The translations under genes were made by a program, and so were the position numbers. Below the pieces are notes generated by a model. That model was not told the origin of the DNA, did not search any database, and worked only from the letters and a program-made list of their open reading frames with translations. Positions 43,968-54,171 of a stretch of 64,000 bases of DNA are shown in pieces. This DNA is from an uncultured Polaribacter sp. Lineage in GTDB: Bacteria; Bacteroidota; Bacteroidia; Flavobacteriales; Flavobacteriaceae. The DNA lies in contig NZ_CANMBY010000001.1 of the NCBI RefSeq assembly GCF_947496195.1, forward strand, positions 1,488,001 through 1,552,000, read 5' to 3'. The number at the start of each line of letters is the position of its first letter. Position 1 is the stretch's first letter.

Positions 43968-43975
43968 TAACTTTG
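43968..43975 (+). promoter_or_regulatory. -7 element of the rsfS operon
   Basis: TAACTTTG followed by C, exact TAnnTTTG, 21 bases before the rsfS ATG. Confidence 0.55.
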
Positions 43976-43996
43976 CGTTAAATTATAAGAATATTA

Positions 43997-44365
43997 ATGA
44001 CTAAGAAACAAGTAAGCACAGACGATTTAATCGCTGTAATTATTAAGGGGATTGATGATGTAAAAGGAGAGGAAATCCAACTACTAGATTTAAGAGAAAT
44101 AGAAAACACAGTTTGTGATTATTTTATAATTTGTTCTGGTAACTCTAATACCCAAGTAAATGCTATTTCTAATTCTGTACAAAAAATTGTAAGTAAAGAA
44201 GTAAAAGACAAACCATGGCACATAGAAGGCCAAGGTAATGCTGAGTGGGTTTTAATGGATTATGTTAATGTAGTAGTTCATATTTTTCAAAAGCAAGTTA
44301 GAGATTTTTATGATATAGAAAGTCTTTGGGGAGATGCAAAAATCACCGAAATTAATCCAGTTTAA
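43997..44365 (+). CDS. rsfS: ribosomal silencing factor RsfS
   Basis: A 122-residue Iojap/RsfS protein that binds ribosomal protein uL14 and blocks subunit joining in starvation. DYFIICSGNSNTQVNAIS and GNAEWVLMDYVNVVVHIFQKQVRDFYDIESLW are family hallmarks. First gene of the rsfS-ftsH-LUD-cdsA-psd-ACBP run. Confidence 0.95.
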   Translation: MTKKQVSTDDLIAVIIKGIDDVKGEEIQLLDLREIENTVCDYFIICSGNSNTQVNAISNSVQKIVSKEVKDKPWHIEGQGNAEWVLMDYVNVVVHIFQKQVRDFYDIESLWGDAKITEINPV

Positions 44366-44385
44366 TCTGATAGATTTTAAATTAC

Positions 44386-46356
44386 ATGAATAATACAAAT
44401 AAAGATAATAAAACAAATATGCCTAAGTTTAAATTTAGTTCTTACTGGATTTATGGGGCTATATTTATAGCAATAATAGCTTTCCAATTTTTAAATAGTG
44501 GAGATTTAGCTTCTAAAAGTATTTCTAAAAATAAGTTTGATGAAATCTTAAATGATAATGACATTCAGAAAATTACAGTTGTAAATAAAGATGTTGCTCA
44601 AATTTATTTAACTAAAGAAGCATTAGAAAAAGAAAAACATAAAAAATACACTACTTCAGCTTTTTATAGACCAGGCTCTCCTGTATATGAATATAATTTT
44701 GGAGATCAACAAAACTTTGAAAACCAAGTATATAAAGCTAAAGAAGAGAATAAATTAATTGTAGATTTAAGAAACGAAGAGCAAACTAGCATTTTTGATG
44801 CAATCATTGGTTTCTTGCCTTTTATCATTCTAATTTTAATTTGGGTATTCTTTATGAGAAGAATGTCTGGAGCAGGAGGTGGTTCTGGAGCAGGAGGTCA
44901 AATTTTTAGCATAGGTAAATCTAAAGCAAAACTATTTGATAAAAATACAGATGTTAAAACAACATTCGAAAATGTAGCTGGTTTAGAAGGTGCTAAAGAA
45001 GAGGTGCAAGAAATTGTAGATTTCTTAAAAAGCCCAGAAAAATATACTGCTTTAGGAGGTAAAATTCCAAAAGGCGCTTTATTAGTAGGACCTCCAGGAA
45101 CAGGTAAAACATTATTAGCAAAAGCTGTTGCAGGTGAAGCAGGAGTGCCATTCTTTTCTTTATCAGGTTCAGATTTTGTTGAAATGTTTGTTGGTGTAGG
45201 TGCTTCTAGAGTACGTGATTTATTTAAGCAAGCACAACAAAAATCGCCTTCAATTATTTTTATTGATGAAATAGATGCTATAGGTAGAGCAAGAGGAAAA
45301 AATAGTATGACTGGAGGTAATGATGAACGTGAAAATACCTTAAATCAGTTACTAACAGAGATGGATGGTTTTGGTACAGATACTAATGTAATTGTATTAG
45401 CTGCTACAAACAGAGCTGATGTTTTAGATAAAGCTTTAATGAGAGCAGGTCGTTTTGATAGACAAATTTATGTAGACTTACCAGACATTAATGAAAGACA
45501 AGAAATTTTTGAAGTTCATATAAAACCATTAAAATTAGCAGAAGATGTAAATGTTGAGTTTTTAGCACAACAAACCCCAGGTTTCTCTGGAGCTGATATT
45601 GCAAATATGTGTAATGAAGCTGCATTAATAGCTGCTAGAAAAAGTAAAAAAGCAATTCAACATCAAGACTTTTTAGATGCTGTAGATAGAATTGTTGGTG
45701 GTTTAGAAAAGAAAAATAAAGTAATAACTCCAAAAGAGAAAAAGGTAATTGCTTATCATGAAGCTGGTCATGCAACAGTAAGTTGGATGTTAGAACATGC
45801 AGCACCATTAGTAAAAGTCACTATTGTTCCAAGAGGTCAATCTTTAGGAGCAGCTTGGTATTTACCTGCAGAAAGAATGATTGTTCAAACAGAGCAAATG
45901 TTAGATGAGATGTGTGCCACTTTAGGAGGTAGAGCAGCAGAAAAAATTATTTTTGATAAGATTTCTACTGGAGCTTTAAGCGATTTAGAAAAAGTGACTA
46001 AACAAGCAAGAGCGATGGTTACTGTTTATGGCTTAAATAGTGAAGTAGGTAATATAACTTATTACGATTCTTCTGGTAATGATGCTTTTGTAAAACCTTA
46101 TAGCGAAGAAACAGGTAAGAAAATAGATAAAGAAATTTCTAAAATGATAGAGTTTCAATATCAAAGAGCTATAGAGTTATTAAAGAAGAATAAAGAAAAG
46201 CTAACAGTTTTAGCAGAATTGCTATTAGAAAAAGAAGTTATTTTTAAAGACGATTTACAAAAAATCTTTGGTAAGAGACCTTTTGAAGAATTAGATGTCG
46301 AAGTTAAGACAGATGAAACTAAAGAGGAACCAAAAGATACAGTATCTGAAGAATAA
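44386..46356 (+). CDS. ftsH: ATP-dependent zinc metalloprotease FtsH
   Basis: Membrane AAA protease of 656 residues: two transmembrane helices (about 20-38 and 142-158) around a periplasmic domain, AAA module with Walker A GPPGTGKT (about 235) and the SRH, then the M41 peptidase with HEAGH from His458. It degrades misfolded membrane proteins and regulators. Located 20 bases after rsfS. Confidence 0.98.
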   Translation: MNNTNKDNKTNMPKFKFSSYWIYGAIFIAIIAFQFLNSGDLASKSISKNKFDEILNDNDIQKITVVNKDVAQIYLTKEALEKEKHKKYTTSAFYRPGSPVYEYNFGDQQNFENQVYKAKEENKLIVDLRNEEQTSIFDAIIGFLPFIILILIWVFFMRRMSGAGGGSGAGGQIFSIGKSKAKLFDKNTDVKTTFENVAGLEGAKEEVQEIVDFLKSPEKYTALGGKIPKGALLVGPPGTGKTLLAKAVAGEAGVPFFSLSGSDFVEMFVGVGASRVRDLFKQAQQKSPSIIFIDEIDAIGRARGKNSMTGGNDERENTLNQLLTEMDGFGTDTNVIVLAATNRADVLDKALMRAGRFDRQIYVDLPDINERQEIFEVHIKPLKLAEDVNVEFLAQQTPGFSGADIANMCNEAALIAARKSKKAIQHQDFLDAVDRIVGGLEKKNKVITPKEKKVIAYHEAGHATVSWMLEHAAPLVKVTIVPRGQSLGAAWYLPAERMIVQTEQMLDEMCATLGGRAAEKIIFDKISTGALSDLEKVTKQARAMVTVYGLNSEVGNITYYDSSGNDAFVKPYSEETGKKIDKEISKMIEFQYQRAIELLKKNKEKLTVLAELLLEKEVIFKDDLQKIFGKRPFEELDVEVKTDETKEEPKDTVSEE

Positions 46357-46364
46357 TTTTTTTA

Positions 46365-46949
46365 ATGAATTTTTTTAAGAAGCTTTTTAATATCCAAGAC
46401 GAAAAGGATAAGGAAATTAAAAGTCAAGAGGTAAATTTATCTCTTGACGATTTGTTTGTACACAATTTTGTAAAAAAAGGAGGTAAGTTTCTTTATTGTA
46501 TAAAAGAACAAGAGGTTAAAGAAAATTTAAGAAACATTCTTAAAGAGAATAATTGGAGTTCTGTTTATTTGTTAAATAATGACTTAAAGAATCTATTGCC
46601 ATCTAATGAAATAGAATCATCTTCTTTACCTAAAGCAGAATATCCAGTATTTACTTCTTGTGAACATTTAATTGCAGAAAATGGAGATATTATGTTTTCT
46701 TCAAATCAATTAAGAAGTAAAAAGCTTATAGAATATCCAGATAATTTTATTGTTTTAGCAACTACTAGCCAAATAGTAAAAAATACGGGTCAAGGATTAA
46801 CAGGTATTAAAACCAATTGTAAAGACGCTCTACCAACTAATATTTCATCAATTAGAAATTATCAGATAAATAAAAATGACGATAATTTTCTGAACTATGG
46901 AAACAGTAATTCAAAAAACTTATATTTGCTGCTGTTAGAAAATTTATAA
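46365..46949 (+). CDS. LUD-domain (LutC/YkgG-like) protein
   Basis: A 194-residue protein with the LUD fold: SVYLLNNDLKNLL, FTSCEHLIAENGDIMFSS and LIEYPDNFIVLATTSQIVKNTGQG. Related to LutC of lactate utilisation, but no lutA or lutB is present and the conserved neighbours are ftsH and cdsA, so its role in Bacteroidota is open. It starts 8 bases after ftsH and ends 1 base before cdsA. Confidence 0.85.
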   Translation: MNFFKKLFNIQDEKDKEIKSQEVNLSLDDLFVHNFVKKGGKFLYCIKEQEVKENLRNILKENNWSSVYLLNNDLKNLLPSNEIESSSLPKAEYPVFTSCEHLIAENGDIMFSSNQLRSKKLIEYPDNFIVLATTSQIVKNTGQGLTGIKTNCKDALPTNISSIRNYQINKNDDNFLNYGNSNSKNLYLLLLENL

Positions 46950-46950
46950 T

Positions 46951-47745
46951 ATGCGCAACCTTTTAAGAAGGAGCTTTTCTGGGATAGTTTATATATTACT
47001 TTTTATATCATCTATACTTTTTTCTCAATACACTTACCTTATATTAACTAGTATTTTTGGTTTTTTATGTATTTGGGAATTTTCTAAAATCATAAATTTA
47101 AAAGGATTTGCATCTTATTTAATATTTGCTTTATTACTTTTTTTAATAATACAAAGACAAGAAAGTTATCCAGTAGTTTTAATATTAGGCATAACTATAT
47201 TATCAGGCATCTATTTTTTGTATCAACTTTTTGCAAAAAAAGTAACTACATTTAGAAATGATAGAGAAAAATTAGGCCTTACAATAAGGTACGTTATTTT
47301 TTCAATGGCATTTCTAATATTACTACCTTTTTATGATAATGTTTTTCATCCTTATTTAATGATAAGCATATTATCTATTATTTGGGTAAATGATTCTTTT
47401 GCATTTCTTGTTGGTAAAAATATTGGAAAGAATAAATTATTTGTTTCTGTATCTCCAAATAAAACTATAGAAGGTTTTTTAGGTGGATTAGTATTTGCAT
47501 TATTAGCTTCATTATTTATAAGTAAATATAATACTAGCTTCTCTATGTTAAATTGGTTAGTTATTGGTTTTATAGTATCTGTCTTTGGTACTTTAGGTGA
47601 TTTAATAGAATCAAAATTTAAAAGACAAGCTAATATAAAAGACAGTGGAAATTTAATGCCAGGTCATGGAGGTATTTTAGATCGGTTAGATAGCTTGTTG
47701 TTTGTAGCTCCATTCGTATATTTGTATATCAATTTTATTATATAA
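46951..47745 (+). CDS. cdsA: phosphatidate cytidylyltransferase
   Basis: A 264-residue polytopic membrane enzyme making CDP-diacylglycerol. SPNKTIEGFLGGL and the signature GDLIESKFKRQANIKDSGNL with GHGGILDRLDS are clear. It supplies the substrate for the phospholipid branch whose decarboxylase is encoded next. Confidence 0.95.
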   Translation: MRNLLRRSFSGIVYILLFISSILFSQYTYLILTSIFGFLCIWEFSKIINLKGFASYLIFALLLFLIIQRQESYPVVLILGITILSGIYFLYQLFAKKVTTFRNDREKLGLTIRYVIFSMAFLILLPFYDNVFHPYLMISILSIIWVNDSFAFLVGKNIGKNKLFVSVSPNKTIEGFLGGLVFALLASLFISKYNTSFSMLNWLVIGFIVSVFGTLGDLIESKFKRQANIKDSGNLMPGHGGILDRLDSLLFVAPFVYLYINFII

Positions 47746-47747
47746 GC

Positions 47748-48404
47748 ATGATTCGTTTTCATAAAGAAGGTTATAAAATTATAGTTGTTACTTTTATTAT
47801 TGCTATTTCTATAATCTTATTAGCAGATAAATTCGTAGATATTTTATGGCTTGCAAAATCTATTCAAGTATTAACTTTAGTTTTTGTAATAATTGTTTTA
47901 CAATTTTTTAGAAATCCAAAAAGACTTACTGCTATAAATGATAATACAATTATTGCTCCAGTTGATGGTAAAGTAGTTGTAATTGAAGAGGTAGAAGAGC
48001 CAGAATATTTTAAAGATAAAAGATTACAAGTCTCAATTTTTATGTCTCCCATTAACGTACATGTAACTAGATATGCTATTGGAGGAAAAGTAAATTATAG
48101 TAAGTATCATCCAGGTAAATACTTAGTTGCTTGGCACCCAAAAGCATCTACAGAAAACGAAAGAACTACTATTGTAGTAGAAAATGATTCTGTTGGAGAA
48201 ATATTGTACAGACAAATTGCAGGAGCTTTAGCAAAAAGAATTGTAAATTATGCTACTGTAGGTGAAACAGTTGTTCAAGGTGAAGATGCTGGTTTTATTA
48301 AATTCGGTTCTAGGGTAGATGTTTTTTTACCTATTGGTACTAAAGTAAATGTAAATTTAGGAGATAAAGTTAAAGGTGGTGTCCAAGTTATCGCAGAAAA
48401 ATAA
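47748..48404 (+). CDS. psd: phosphatidylserine decarboxylase family protein (short type)
   Basis: A 218-residue proenzyme with one N-terminal hydrophobic region (about 10-50) and the self-cleavage site FGSR, where Ser188 would become the pyruvoyl group. Other motifs: APVDGKVV and MSPINVHVTR. This short form lacks the longer N-domain of the E. coli enzyme and makes phosphatidylethanolamine. Two bases after cdsA. Confidence 0.93.
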   Translation: MIRFHKEGYKIIVVTFIIAISIILLADKFVDILWLAKSIQVLTLVFVIIVLQFFRNPKRLTAINDNTIIAPVDGKVVVIEEVEEPEYFKDKRLQVSIFMSPINVHVTRYAIGGKVNYSKYHPGKYLVAWHPKASTENERTTIVVENDSVGEILYRQIAGALAKRIVNYATVGETVVQGEDAGFIKFGSRVDVFLPIGTKVNVNLGDKVKGGVQVIAEK

Positions 48405-48672
48405 TAATGAAGATGCTAATTTAGATGATAATTTTCAAAAAGCTTTTGAAGAAATCTCTAAATTAAAAGAAGCTATTGCTCCAGATTTAATGCTAAAGTT
48501 CTACGCTTATTATAAACAAGCTACTTTTGGAAATAAGTTTACATTTAATAGTGGTTTAGATGTAAGAAGTGCCTTTAAATTTAATGCTTGGATGCAGTTA
48601 AATGGTATGAGTTCTACAGACGCAAAAAAAGAGTATATTAAATTGGCAAACAATATTTTAAATAAAAAATAA
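48379..48672 (+). CDS. acyl-CoA-binding protein
   Basis: A small four-helix ACBP-like protein (97 residues from GTG 48379; GTG 48376 is one codon earlier). Family segments: LKFYAYYKQATFGN (LKLYGLYKQATVGD in classic ACBP) and FNAWMQLNGMSSTDAKKEYIKL. It starts inside the 3' end of psd in another frame, an overlap of about 26 bases, so coupling to phospholipid synthesis is likely. No ATG is available. Confidence 0.87.
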   Translation: MSKLSQKNNNEDANLDDNFQKAFEEISKLKEAIAPDLMLKFYAYYKQATFGNKFTFNSGLDVRSAFKFNAWMQLNGMSSTDAKKEYIKLANNILNKK

Positions 48673-48676
48673 GATC

Positions 48677-49300
48677 ATGAAGAAAATTAGTTTATTATTA
48701 TTTTTAGTGGCAACAACATTTCAGTTTTCATCTTGTAAATCAGATGCGAATAAAGATAAAAATGGAACACAAATAGAAAAGGTTCCTGCAGCAGCTTTTG
48801 TTGTAGAAAATGCAAAAAACGATATTAACTTTACAGCTTATAAAACAACAGAAAAAGTTGCTGTTGGGGGTAAATTTACAAGAGTAGATGTAATTTCTGG
48901 AGGAGAAGGGGCATCTGTTAAAGAAGCTATACATAATACAGAGTTTTCAATTCCTGTAACTACTTTAGCAACTAAAGATTCGAGTAGAGATTATAAAATT
49001 AGAAAGTTTTTCTTTGGTGTAATGGATAATACAGATTTATTAAAAGGTAAACTTTTAATCAATGATGAAACTACTGGTACAGCTAAAATAACTATGAATG
49101 GTGAAACTAAAGATGTGCCATTTACTTATACAATTAAAGATAAAATATTTAATATGAAAGCAACTATAGATGTAAACGATTGGAATGCATCAGCTGCTTT
49201 AGCAAAATTAAATGAAGTATGTAAGTTATTACATACAGGTGCAGATGGTGTATCTAAAACTTGGAGTGAAGTAGCTTTAGATATTACTTCTTCTTTTTAA
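48677..49300 (+). CDS. YceI-like lipoprotein
   Basis: A 207-residue protein with a lipoprotein signal (SSCKS, Cys about 20) and a YceI-type lipocalin-like domain (VENAKNDINFTAYKTTEKVAVGGKF, then later IKDKIFNMKATIDVNDWNASAALAKLNEVC). YceI proteins bind isoprenoids or other hydrophobic ligands. Four bases after the ACBP gene. Confidence 0.83.
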   Translation: MKKISLLLFLVATTFQFSSCKSDANKDKNGTQIEKVPAAAFVVENAKNDINFTAYKTTEKVAVGGKFTRVDVISGGEGASVKEAIHNTEFSIPVTTLATKDSSRDYKIRKFFFGVMDNTDLLKGKLLINDETTGTAKITMNGETKDVPFTYTIKDKIFNMKATIDVNDWNASAALAKLNEVCKLLHTGADGVSKTWSEVALDITSSF

Positions 49301-49305
49301 GAATA

Positions 49306-50181
49306 TTACAAATTACTTAATGCTTTATTAAGTGTTTTAAATCGAAAAGGGTATCCATTCTTTTCGATTTTTTTTGATGATAATCTAGAGCCTTTAAGTA
49401 ATATTTGAGACATATCTCCAAACATTAATTTTAAAGCAAAACTTGGCACATTTACACCAATAAAAGGTCTATTTATATTTTTTGCTAATGCTTTAGAAAA
49501 TGTTTTACTTGTGTGATGTTCAGGTGCTACAGCATTAAAAACACCTTCAATATTATTTTCTATGGTATAAATATACATTTCAGCTAAATCATCAATATGT
49601 ATCCAAGGTAAATATTGATTTCCTGAGCCTAAAGGAGAAATTATAGGAGTTTTCATTTTTTCTAAAGCTCCACCTGTTTTCGATAAAACAATACCTGTTC
49701 TTAAAATAGTAACTGGAACTTTTAATGCTTTAAATTGGTGAGCAGCATCTTCCCATTTTTGGCAAACTTCACCTAAAAAATCATTCCCAGGTTTATCTGT
49801 TTCTTTAAATATTTTATCTGATGTTACTGCTCCATAATAACCACTTCCAGAAGCAGAAACAAATCTTTTTAAATTAAGGTTTAATTCCTTTACCTTTTTA
49901 AATAATAAGTTCGCAGTTTCAACTCTGCTATCAATAATTACTTTTTTTCTTTTATCTGACCAACGTTCATCAGCTATACCAGCTCCAGCCAAATGTATTA
50001 TATAATCTATATTTTCAAATGCTTTATCATCTATAAAGTCATTTTTAATATCCCATTTAAATTCATTTTGTTCCTTAGGGTTTCTACTAAGAATAACAAC
50101 TTCATGGTTTTTTTCTAGCAGTAATTCTGTTAACCTTGACCCTACTAAACCTGTACCTCCTGTTATTAAAACTTTACTCAT
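49306..50181 (-). CDS. TIGR01777-type NAD-dependent epimerase (YfcH/SulA-like)
   Basis: Extended SDR of 291 residues with ITGGTGLVGSRLTELLLEKNHEV, the GAGIADERWSDKRKK segment and ASGSGYYG carrying the Tyr-containing active-site region; a C-terminal GSRLSSKKIEKNGYPFRF motif is typical of the family. Substrate unknown. Convergent with the YceI gene. Confidence 0.9.
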   Translation of the reverse strand: MSKVLITGGTGLVGSRLTELLLEKNHEVVILSRNPKEQNEFKWDIKNDFIDDKAFENIDYIIHLAGAGIADERWSDKRKKVIIDSRVETANLLFKKVKELNLNLKRFVSASGSGYYGAVTSDKIFKETDKPGNDFLGEVCQKWEDAAHQFKALKVPVTILRTGIVLSKTGGALEKMKTPIISPLGSGNQYLPWIHIDDLAEMYIYTIENNIEGVFNAVAPEHHTSKTFSKALAKNINRPFIGVNVPSFALKLMFGDMSQILLKGSRLSSKKIEKNGYPFRFKTLNKALSNL

Positions 50182-50210
50182 ACCCTTAAAATGATTTATA
50201 TGTAAAGATA

Positions 50211-50243
50211 AAAAAACCGCAATCCAATAGAATTGCGGTTTTA
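50211..50243 (-). terminator. terminator of the zinc metalloprotease gene
   Basis: Stem AAAACCGCAAT / ATTGCGGTTTT with an 8-base loop, followed on the minus strand by a T run, 20 bases after the metalloprotease stop. Confidence 0.85.
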
Positions 50244-50263
50244 ACTAAATATTTCTTAAAAGA

Positions 50264-52891
50264 TTATTTAATTTCTTTCATTGCGTTAGTAATTAACGTT
50301 TTTAAGTGATTTTTATGAGCTTTAGTAGCTAAATCACCTGTACCATTACTAGTCCAAGTTTTGATGTTTTTCAAGTTATAAATCGCCATAGATTTTGCAG
50401 CAACAGAAAAACGACCACTTGTTCTACCTGTAACCATACTAATTAATCTTTGAGTATAAACAGCTTGTAAATTTTGTCTAAAAGAATTAATACTTCCATA
50501 TACATCTGGTTTAAACATCATATTGTTTAAATCTGTCATAAATGTAGATAGCTTATATTGGTTTCCATACAACTCAGAATTAGAAATTCTTTGTAAAGTG
50601 TTTGGATGCATAATGTGTGCTAATATGCTTGTTTGATAACCTAGCACTTGTTCATGTATTTTAGGATCTTCTGGTCCACCAAAGAAATTATACCCTCTTC
50701 TTTGTCTTGCTAAATAATTGTAAACTTCATTTGGTGTGTCAAAAGCATTTGGAGCAAAAATATATTTCTTTAAAGCAGCCATTGCTCTTTTTTGATCTTC
50801 TAAACTTACAGGAGTATAAGGTTGAGTTCCTCCTTCTTGTCCATAAGTAGATCTATCTACATAAACACCACCAATAAATCTAGAAACAACACCTCCTGCA
50901 ATTCTTGTTTGATTGTGTAAGGTATAATATGCTCTTCTTAAATCTTCATAAGTTTCACCTTTCTTTAAGAATTGAGTTTTTAGATTTTTCATCATATCAT
51001 TTACTAATTCAAATCTGTTGATAGAATACGTAATTTGATCATTAGATAAATCTCCAATCATTACTCTAGGGTCAATTGCTTTTCCTGGAGAACGCATATC
51101 ATCTGCATCATTACCAAAAATTAATTCTGGCTCAGTACTTCTGTTTAATAAAGCATTTCTTTCTGCTTCACTTTTAAACGGAGTATAACCAAACTGAATA
51201 GCCCAAATATCATAAGGACCAACTGCCATATCATAATACTGACCTTGCTTAGATCTATCATTTGTAATGTTAATTCCAGCATAATCCATTACAGAACCTG
51301 TTAAAGCTTTTCCTTTAATAAAGTCTTTATCTGCTAATTGAGCAGGAGAAAATAACTGAGAAGCTTTCATATTATGGTTTAATCCTAATGTATGTCCAAC
51401 TTCATGCATAATTAAAGATTTCATACCTTCTTTTTTAATAGCTTCCATATCTAAAGCAGAAGCACCTGTTGCTTGTAAAACAGCAGTTCCTAACTGTAAG
51501 TTTTCATGCATTACATGACCAGCAGAACAGAAAAGTAAGTTGTTTTTAGCTAAAAACTTCTTAGCTTCTAATTCTTCAGTTGTCTCCAACATCATGTTTT
51601 TAGAAGCATTATTATATAATTTATCTGCAAATACTCTGTTTGTAAAATGCACATATTCTAACATAATATCTGCACCTAAAATTTGACCAGTTCTTGGGTT
51701 TACAAAGCTTGGGCCATATCCACCAAAAGGAGGATTTGGAGAAGATGTCCAACGTAAAACATTATATCTTACATCTCCAGCATCCCAATCTGCATCATCT
51801 GGTTGTATTTTTACAACCATTGCATTATTAAAACCTGCTTTTTCAAAAGCTTCATTCCATGCTAAAACTCCTTCTTTAATAGTTTCTCTCCATTCAATTG
51901 GAGTAGAATTTTCTATCCACCAAGTGATTGGTTCTACAGGTTCAGAAATAGCTGCTTCAGGATTTTTCTTAACTAACTTCCATCTGTGAATCATATCTCT
52001 ATAATTAACAGTTTCTGTTGTAGTCATATCATTAGTTTCAGTTAAAAAATAACCTACTCTTGGATCATCCATTCTAACTTCGTAGTCGTCAGTTGGCATA
52101 TTCATAAAAGTATGGAATACTTTTATAGAAACATTTCTACCATCTGTAACAGCATTAGAACCTCCATTAATTACAGAAGGATTACTATATACATATTCAG
52201 TTTTTACATTTGTATTTTCTGGATAGTTTTTAATGGCATTAATTTTAGATTTATTTTTATCAAATCTACCTAAGCTAAATGCAAAAGGAGATTGCCCAGG
52301 AAATCTAGGTTGTTTTATTCTTGTAAAAGTTTCTGATAAGAATAATCCATTAGCATCAATTAAGTGCTCACCTTTCTTTTTGTTAGAAGCTAAAATTTTA
52401 CCACTTGCAATTACTGCTTCACTAATATTAGCATCAGCAGATTTTGAAATTGCATTGTTTTTGTCAAAATAAAAAGCTGTATTTGGAGCAACGAATTCTA
52501 TTTTATTAAAATAATTTCTAATGTGAAATACACTAGAACCTCTATAAGAACCTCTATAAGCACCTGCTTCTGTTACACCATCTGCAATTTGTGAAAAATA
52601 AATAAAGTCTTTATTTAATTGGTCATCTTTTACTAAAAGCTTTACAGAACCAGTAATTGTATCTTGATAGATTGTAAATAATCCTTCAATTTTTTTGCTG
52701 CTTTTTGTTAAGCTAGCAATAGTTTTTCCTTTTGGTTTTGGTTTTGGTTTCGGAGCTACTACTTCTTTTTTGTCTCCTTTTTTCTTTTTCTTACTCTTTT
52801 TTTGTGCGTTTACATCTTGAACGCCAACAATAGCTATAATCAATAGAAATATCCATAAGATGTTAAGCTTTTTTAACGGTTGAGTTTTCAT
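50264..52891 (-). CDS. exported zinc-dependent metalloprotease (DUF5117/DUF5118 type)
   Basis: A very large exported protein of 875 residues: signal peptide (about 1-29), a Lys/Pro-rich linker (KKSKKKKKGDKK, then KPKPKPKGK), N-terminal conserved domains and a metzincin-like site HEVGHTLGLNHN with His496, Glu497, His500 and His506. TonB plug elements are absent. Family members are common in Bacteroidota with unknown substrates. It stands alone with its own terminator and is divergent from the VWA gene. Confidence 0.88.
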   Translation of the reverse strand: MKTQPLKKLNILWIFLLIIAIVGVQDVNAQKKSKKKKKGDKKEVVAPKPKPKPKGKTIASLTKSSKKIEGLFTIYQDTITGSVKLLVKDDQLNKDFIYFSQIADGVTEAGAYRGSYRGSSVFHIRNYFNKIEFVAPNTAFYFDKNNAISKSADANISEAVIASGKILASNKKKGEHLIDANGLFLSETFTRIKQPRFPGQSPFAFSLGRFDKNKSKINAIKNYPENTNVKTEYVYSNPSVINGGSNAVTDGRNVSIKVFHTFMNMPTDDYEVRMDDPRVGYFLTETNDMTTTETVNYRDMIHRWKLVKKNPEAAISEPVEPITWWIENSTPIEWRETIKEGVLAWNEAFEKAGFNNAMVVKIQPDDADWDAGDVRYNVLRWTSSPNPPFGGYGPSFVNPRTGQILGADIMLEYVHFTNRVFADKLYNNASKNMMLETTEELEAKKFLAKNNLLFCSAGHVMHENLQLGTAVLQATGASALDMEAIKKEGMKSLIMHEVGHTLGLNHNMKASQLFSPAQLADKDFIKGKALTGSVMDYAGINITNDRSKQGQYYDMAVGPYDIWAIQFGYTPFKSEAERNALLNRSTEPELIFGNDADDMRSPGKAIDPRVMIGDLSNDQITYSINRFELVNDMMKNLKTQFLKKGETYEDLRRAYYTLHNQTRIAGGVVSRFIGGVYVDRSTYGQEGGTQPYTPVSLEDQKRAMAALKKYIFAPNAFDTPNEVYNYLARQRRGYNFFGGPEDPKIHEQVLGYQTSILAHIMHPNTLQRISNSELYGNQYKLSTFMTDLNNMMFKPDVYGSINSFRQNLQAVYTQRLISMVTGRTSGRFSVAAKSMAIYNLKNIKTWTSNGTGDLATKAHKNHLKTLITNAMKEIK

Positions 52892-53025
52892 ATAAGTTTG
52901 TTGAATTTATTAAGCTAACAAGGTACTTTTTAGATAATTATCTAAATGTTAAGATTTTTATAAAATTCTAAGCTATTATTTAATTGCAATTTTATCTAAC
53001 TTAATAAAGCCGTATTTTTATAGTG

Positions 53026-54150
53026 ATGAAAAACTACAAGAAAAGAAAAGGTTTTGTTTTTAAAACCTATGAAGCAAAAAATCAATCTCCTTTTGAGAAA
53101 CTTTTTGAGATTTTTAAAGAACTCATAACATATACTTCAGGTGATTTTGATGAAGCTATAGACTGGTTACGCTCTTTAGATAAAGAGTATAATCTAACCA
53201 CTGCTGAATATACAATTGATGATTTTATCGAAGATCTAAAAAAGAAAGGATATATCAAAGAAGAAATAGATGCAGATGGAGTAGGAGGCACAAAAATTAC
53301 TCCAAAAACAGAACGTGCAATTCGTCAGCAGGCATTAAATCATATTTTTGGTAAGATAAAAAGAAGTGGTTCTGGTAATCATAAAAGTAAATCACCTGGA
53401 ATAGGTGATGAGCATACAGGAGATTTTAGAGCCTATCAATTTGGTGATAATTTGGATAAAGTTTCTATGACTGAAAGCATTAGAAATGCTCAAATTAATA
53501 ATGGAATTGGTGATTTTACACTTTCTGAAAACGATTTGGTAGTAGAAGAGACAATGCATAAAAGCCAAATGAGTACTGTGTTAATGATAGACATCAGTCA
53601 TTCTATGATTTTATATGGAGAAGATAGAATTACTCCAGCTAAAAAAGTAGCCATGGCTTTAGCTGAATTGATTACAACCAGATATCCAAAAGATACATTA
53701 GATATTTTGGTATTTGGAAATGATGCTTGGACTATTAAAATTAAGGATTTACCCTACTTACAAGTAGGTCCATATCATACAAATACAGTTGCTGGTTTAA
53801 ATTTAGCCATGGATTTATTGCGTAGAAAGAAAAATACCAATAAACAAATTTTTATGATAACAGATGGTAAGCCAAGTTGTTTGCGTTTACCTGATGGTCA
53901 GTATTATAAAAACAGTAATGGTTTAGATAAATACATAGTAAACAAATGTTATGCAATGGCGCAACAAGCTCGAAAATTACACATACCCATTACTACTTTT
54001 ATGATTGCTCAAGATCCTTATTTAATGCAGTTTGTTAGAGCATTTACGCAAGCCAACCAAGGGAAAGCTTTTTATACAGGATTAAAAGGATTAGGAGAAA
54101 TGATCTTTGAAGATTACGAAACCAATAGAAAAAAAAGAATAAAAGGATAA
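53026..54150 (+). CDS. VWA-domain protein, partner of the MoxR-type ATPase
   Basis: A 374-residue cytosolic protein from ATG 53026 (a GTG directly before is in frame). The C-terminal von Willebrand A domain has a MIDAS motif DISHS in MIDISHSMILYG, Thr in the NTVAG segment and Asp in ITDGKPS. The N-terminal 150 residues are helical and charged. No signal peptide. It precedes the AAA gene by 21 bases; such VWA/MoxR pairs act as chelatase- or chaperone-like machines. Confidence 0.88.
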   Translation: MKNYKKRKGFVFKTYEAKNQSPFEKLFEIFKELITYTSGDFDEAIDWLRSLDKEYNLTTAEYTIDDFIEDLKKKGYIKEEIDADGVGGTKITPKTERAIRQQALNHIFGKIKRSGSGNHKSKSPGIGDEHTGDFRAYQFGDNLDKVSMTESIRNAQINNGIGDFTLSENDLVVEETMHKSQMSTVLMIDISHSMILYGEDRITPAKKVAMALAELITTRYPKDTLDILVFGNDAWTIKIKDLPYLQVGPYHTNTVAGLNLAMDLLRRKKNTNKQIFMITDGKPSCLRLPDGQYYKNSNGLDKYIVNKCYAMAQQARKLHIPITTFMIAQDPYLMQFVRAFTQANQGKAFYTGLKGLGEMIFEDYETNRKKRIKG

Positions 54151-54171
54151 AAAACAGTCAAAAGCTGAACA

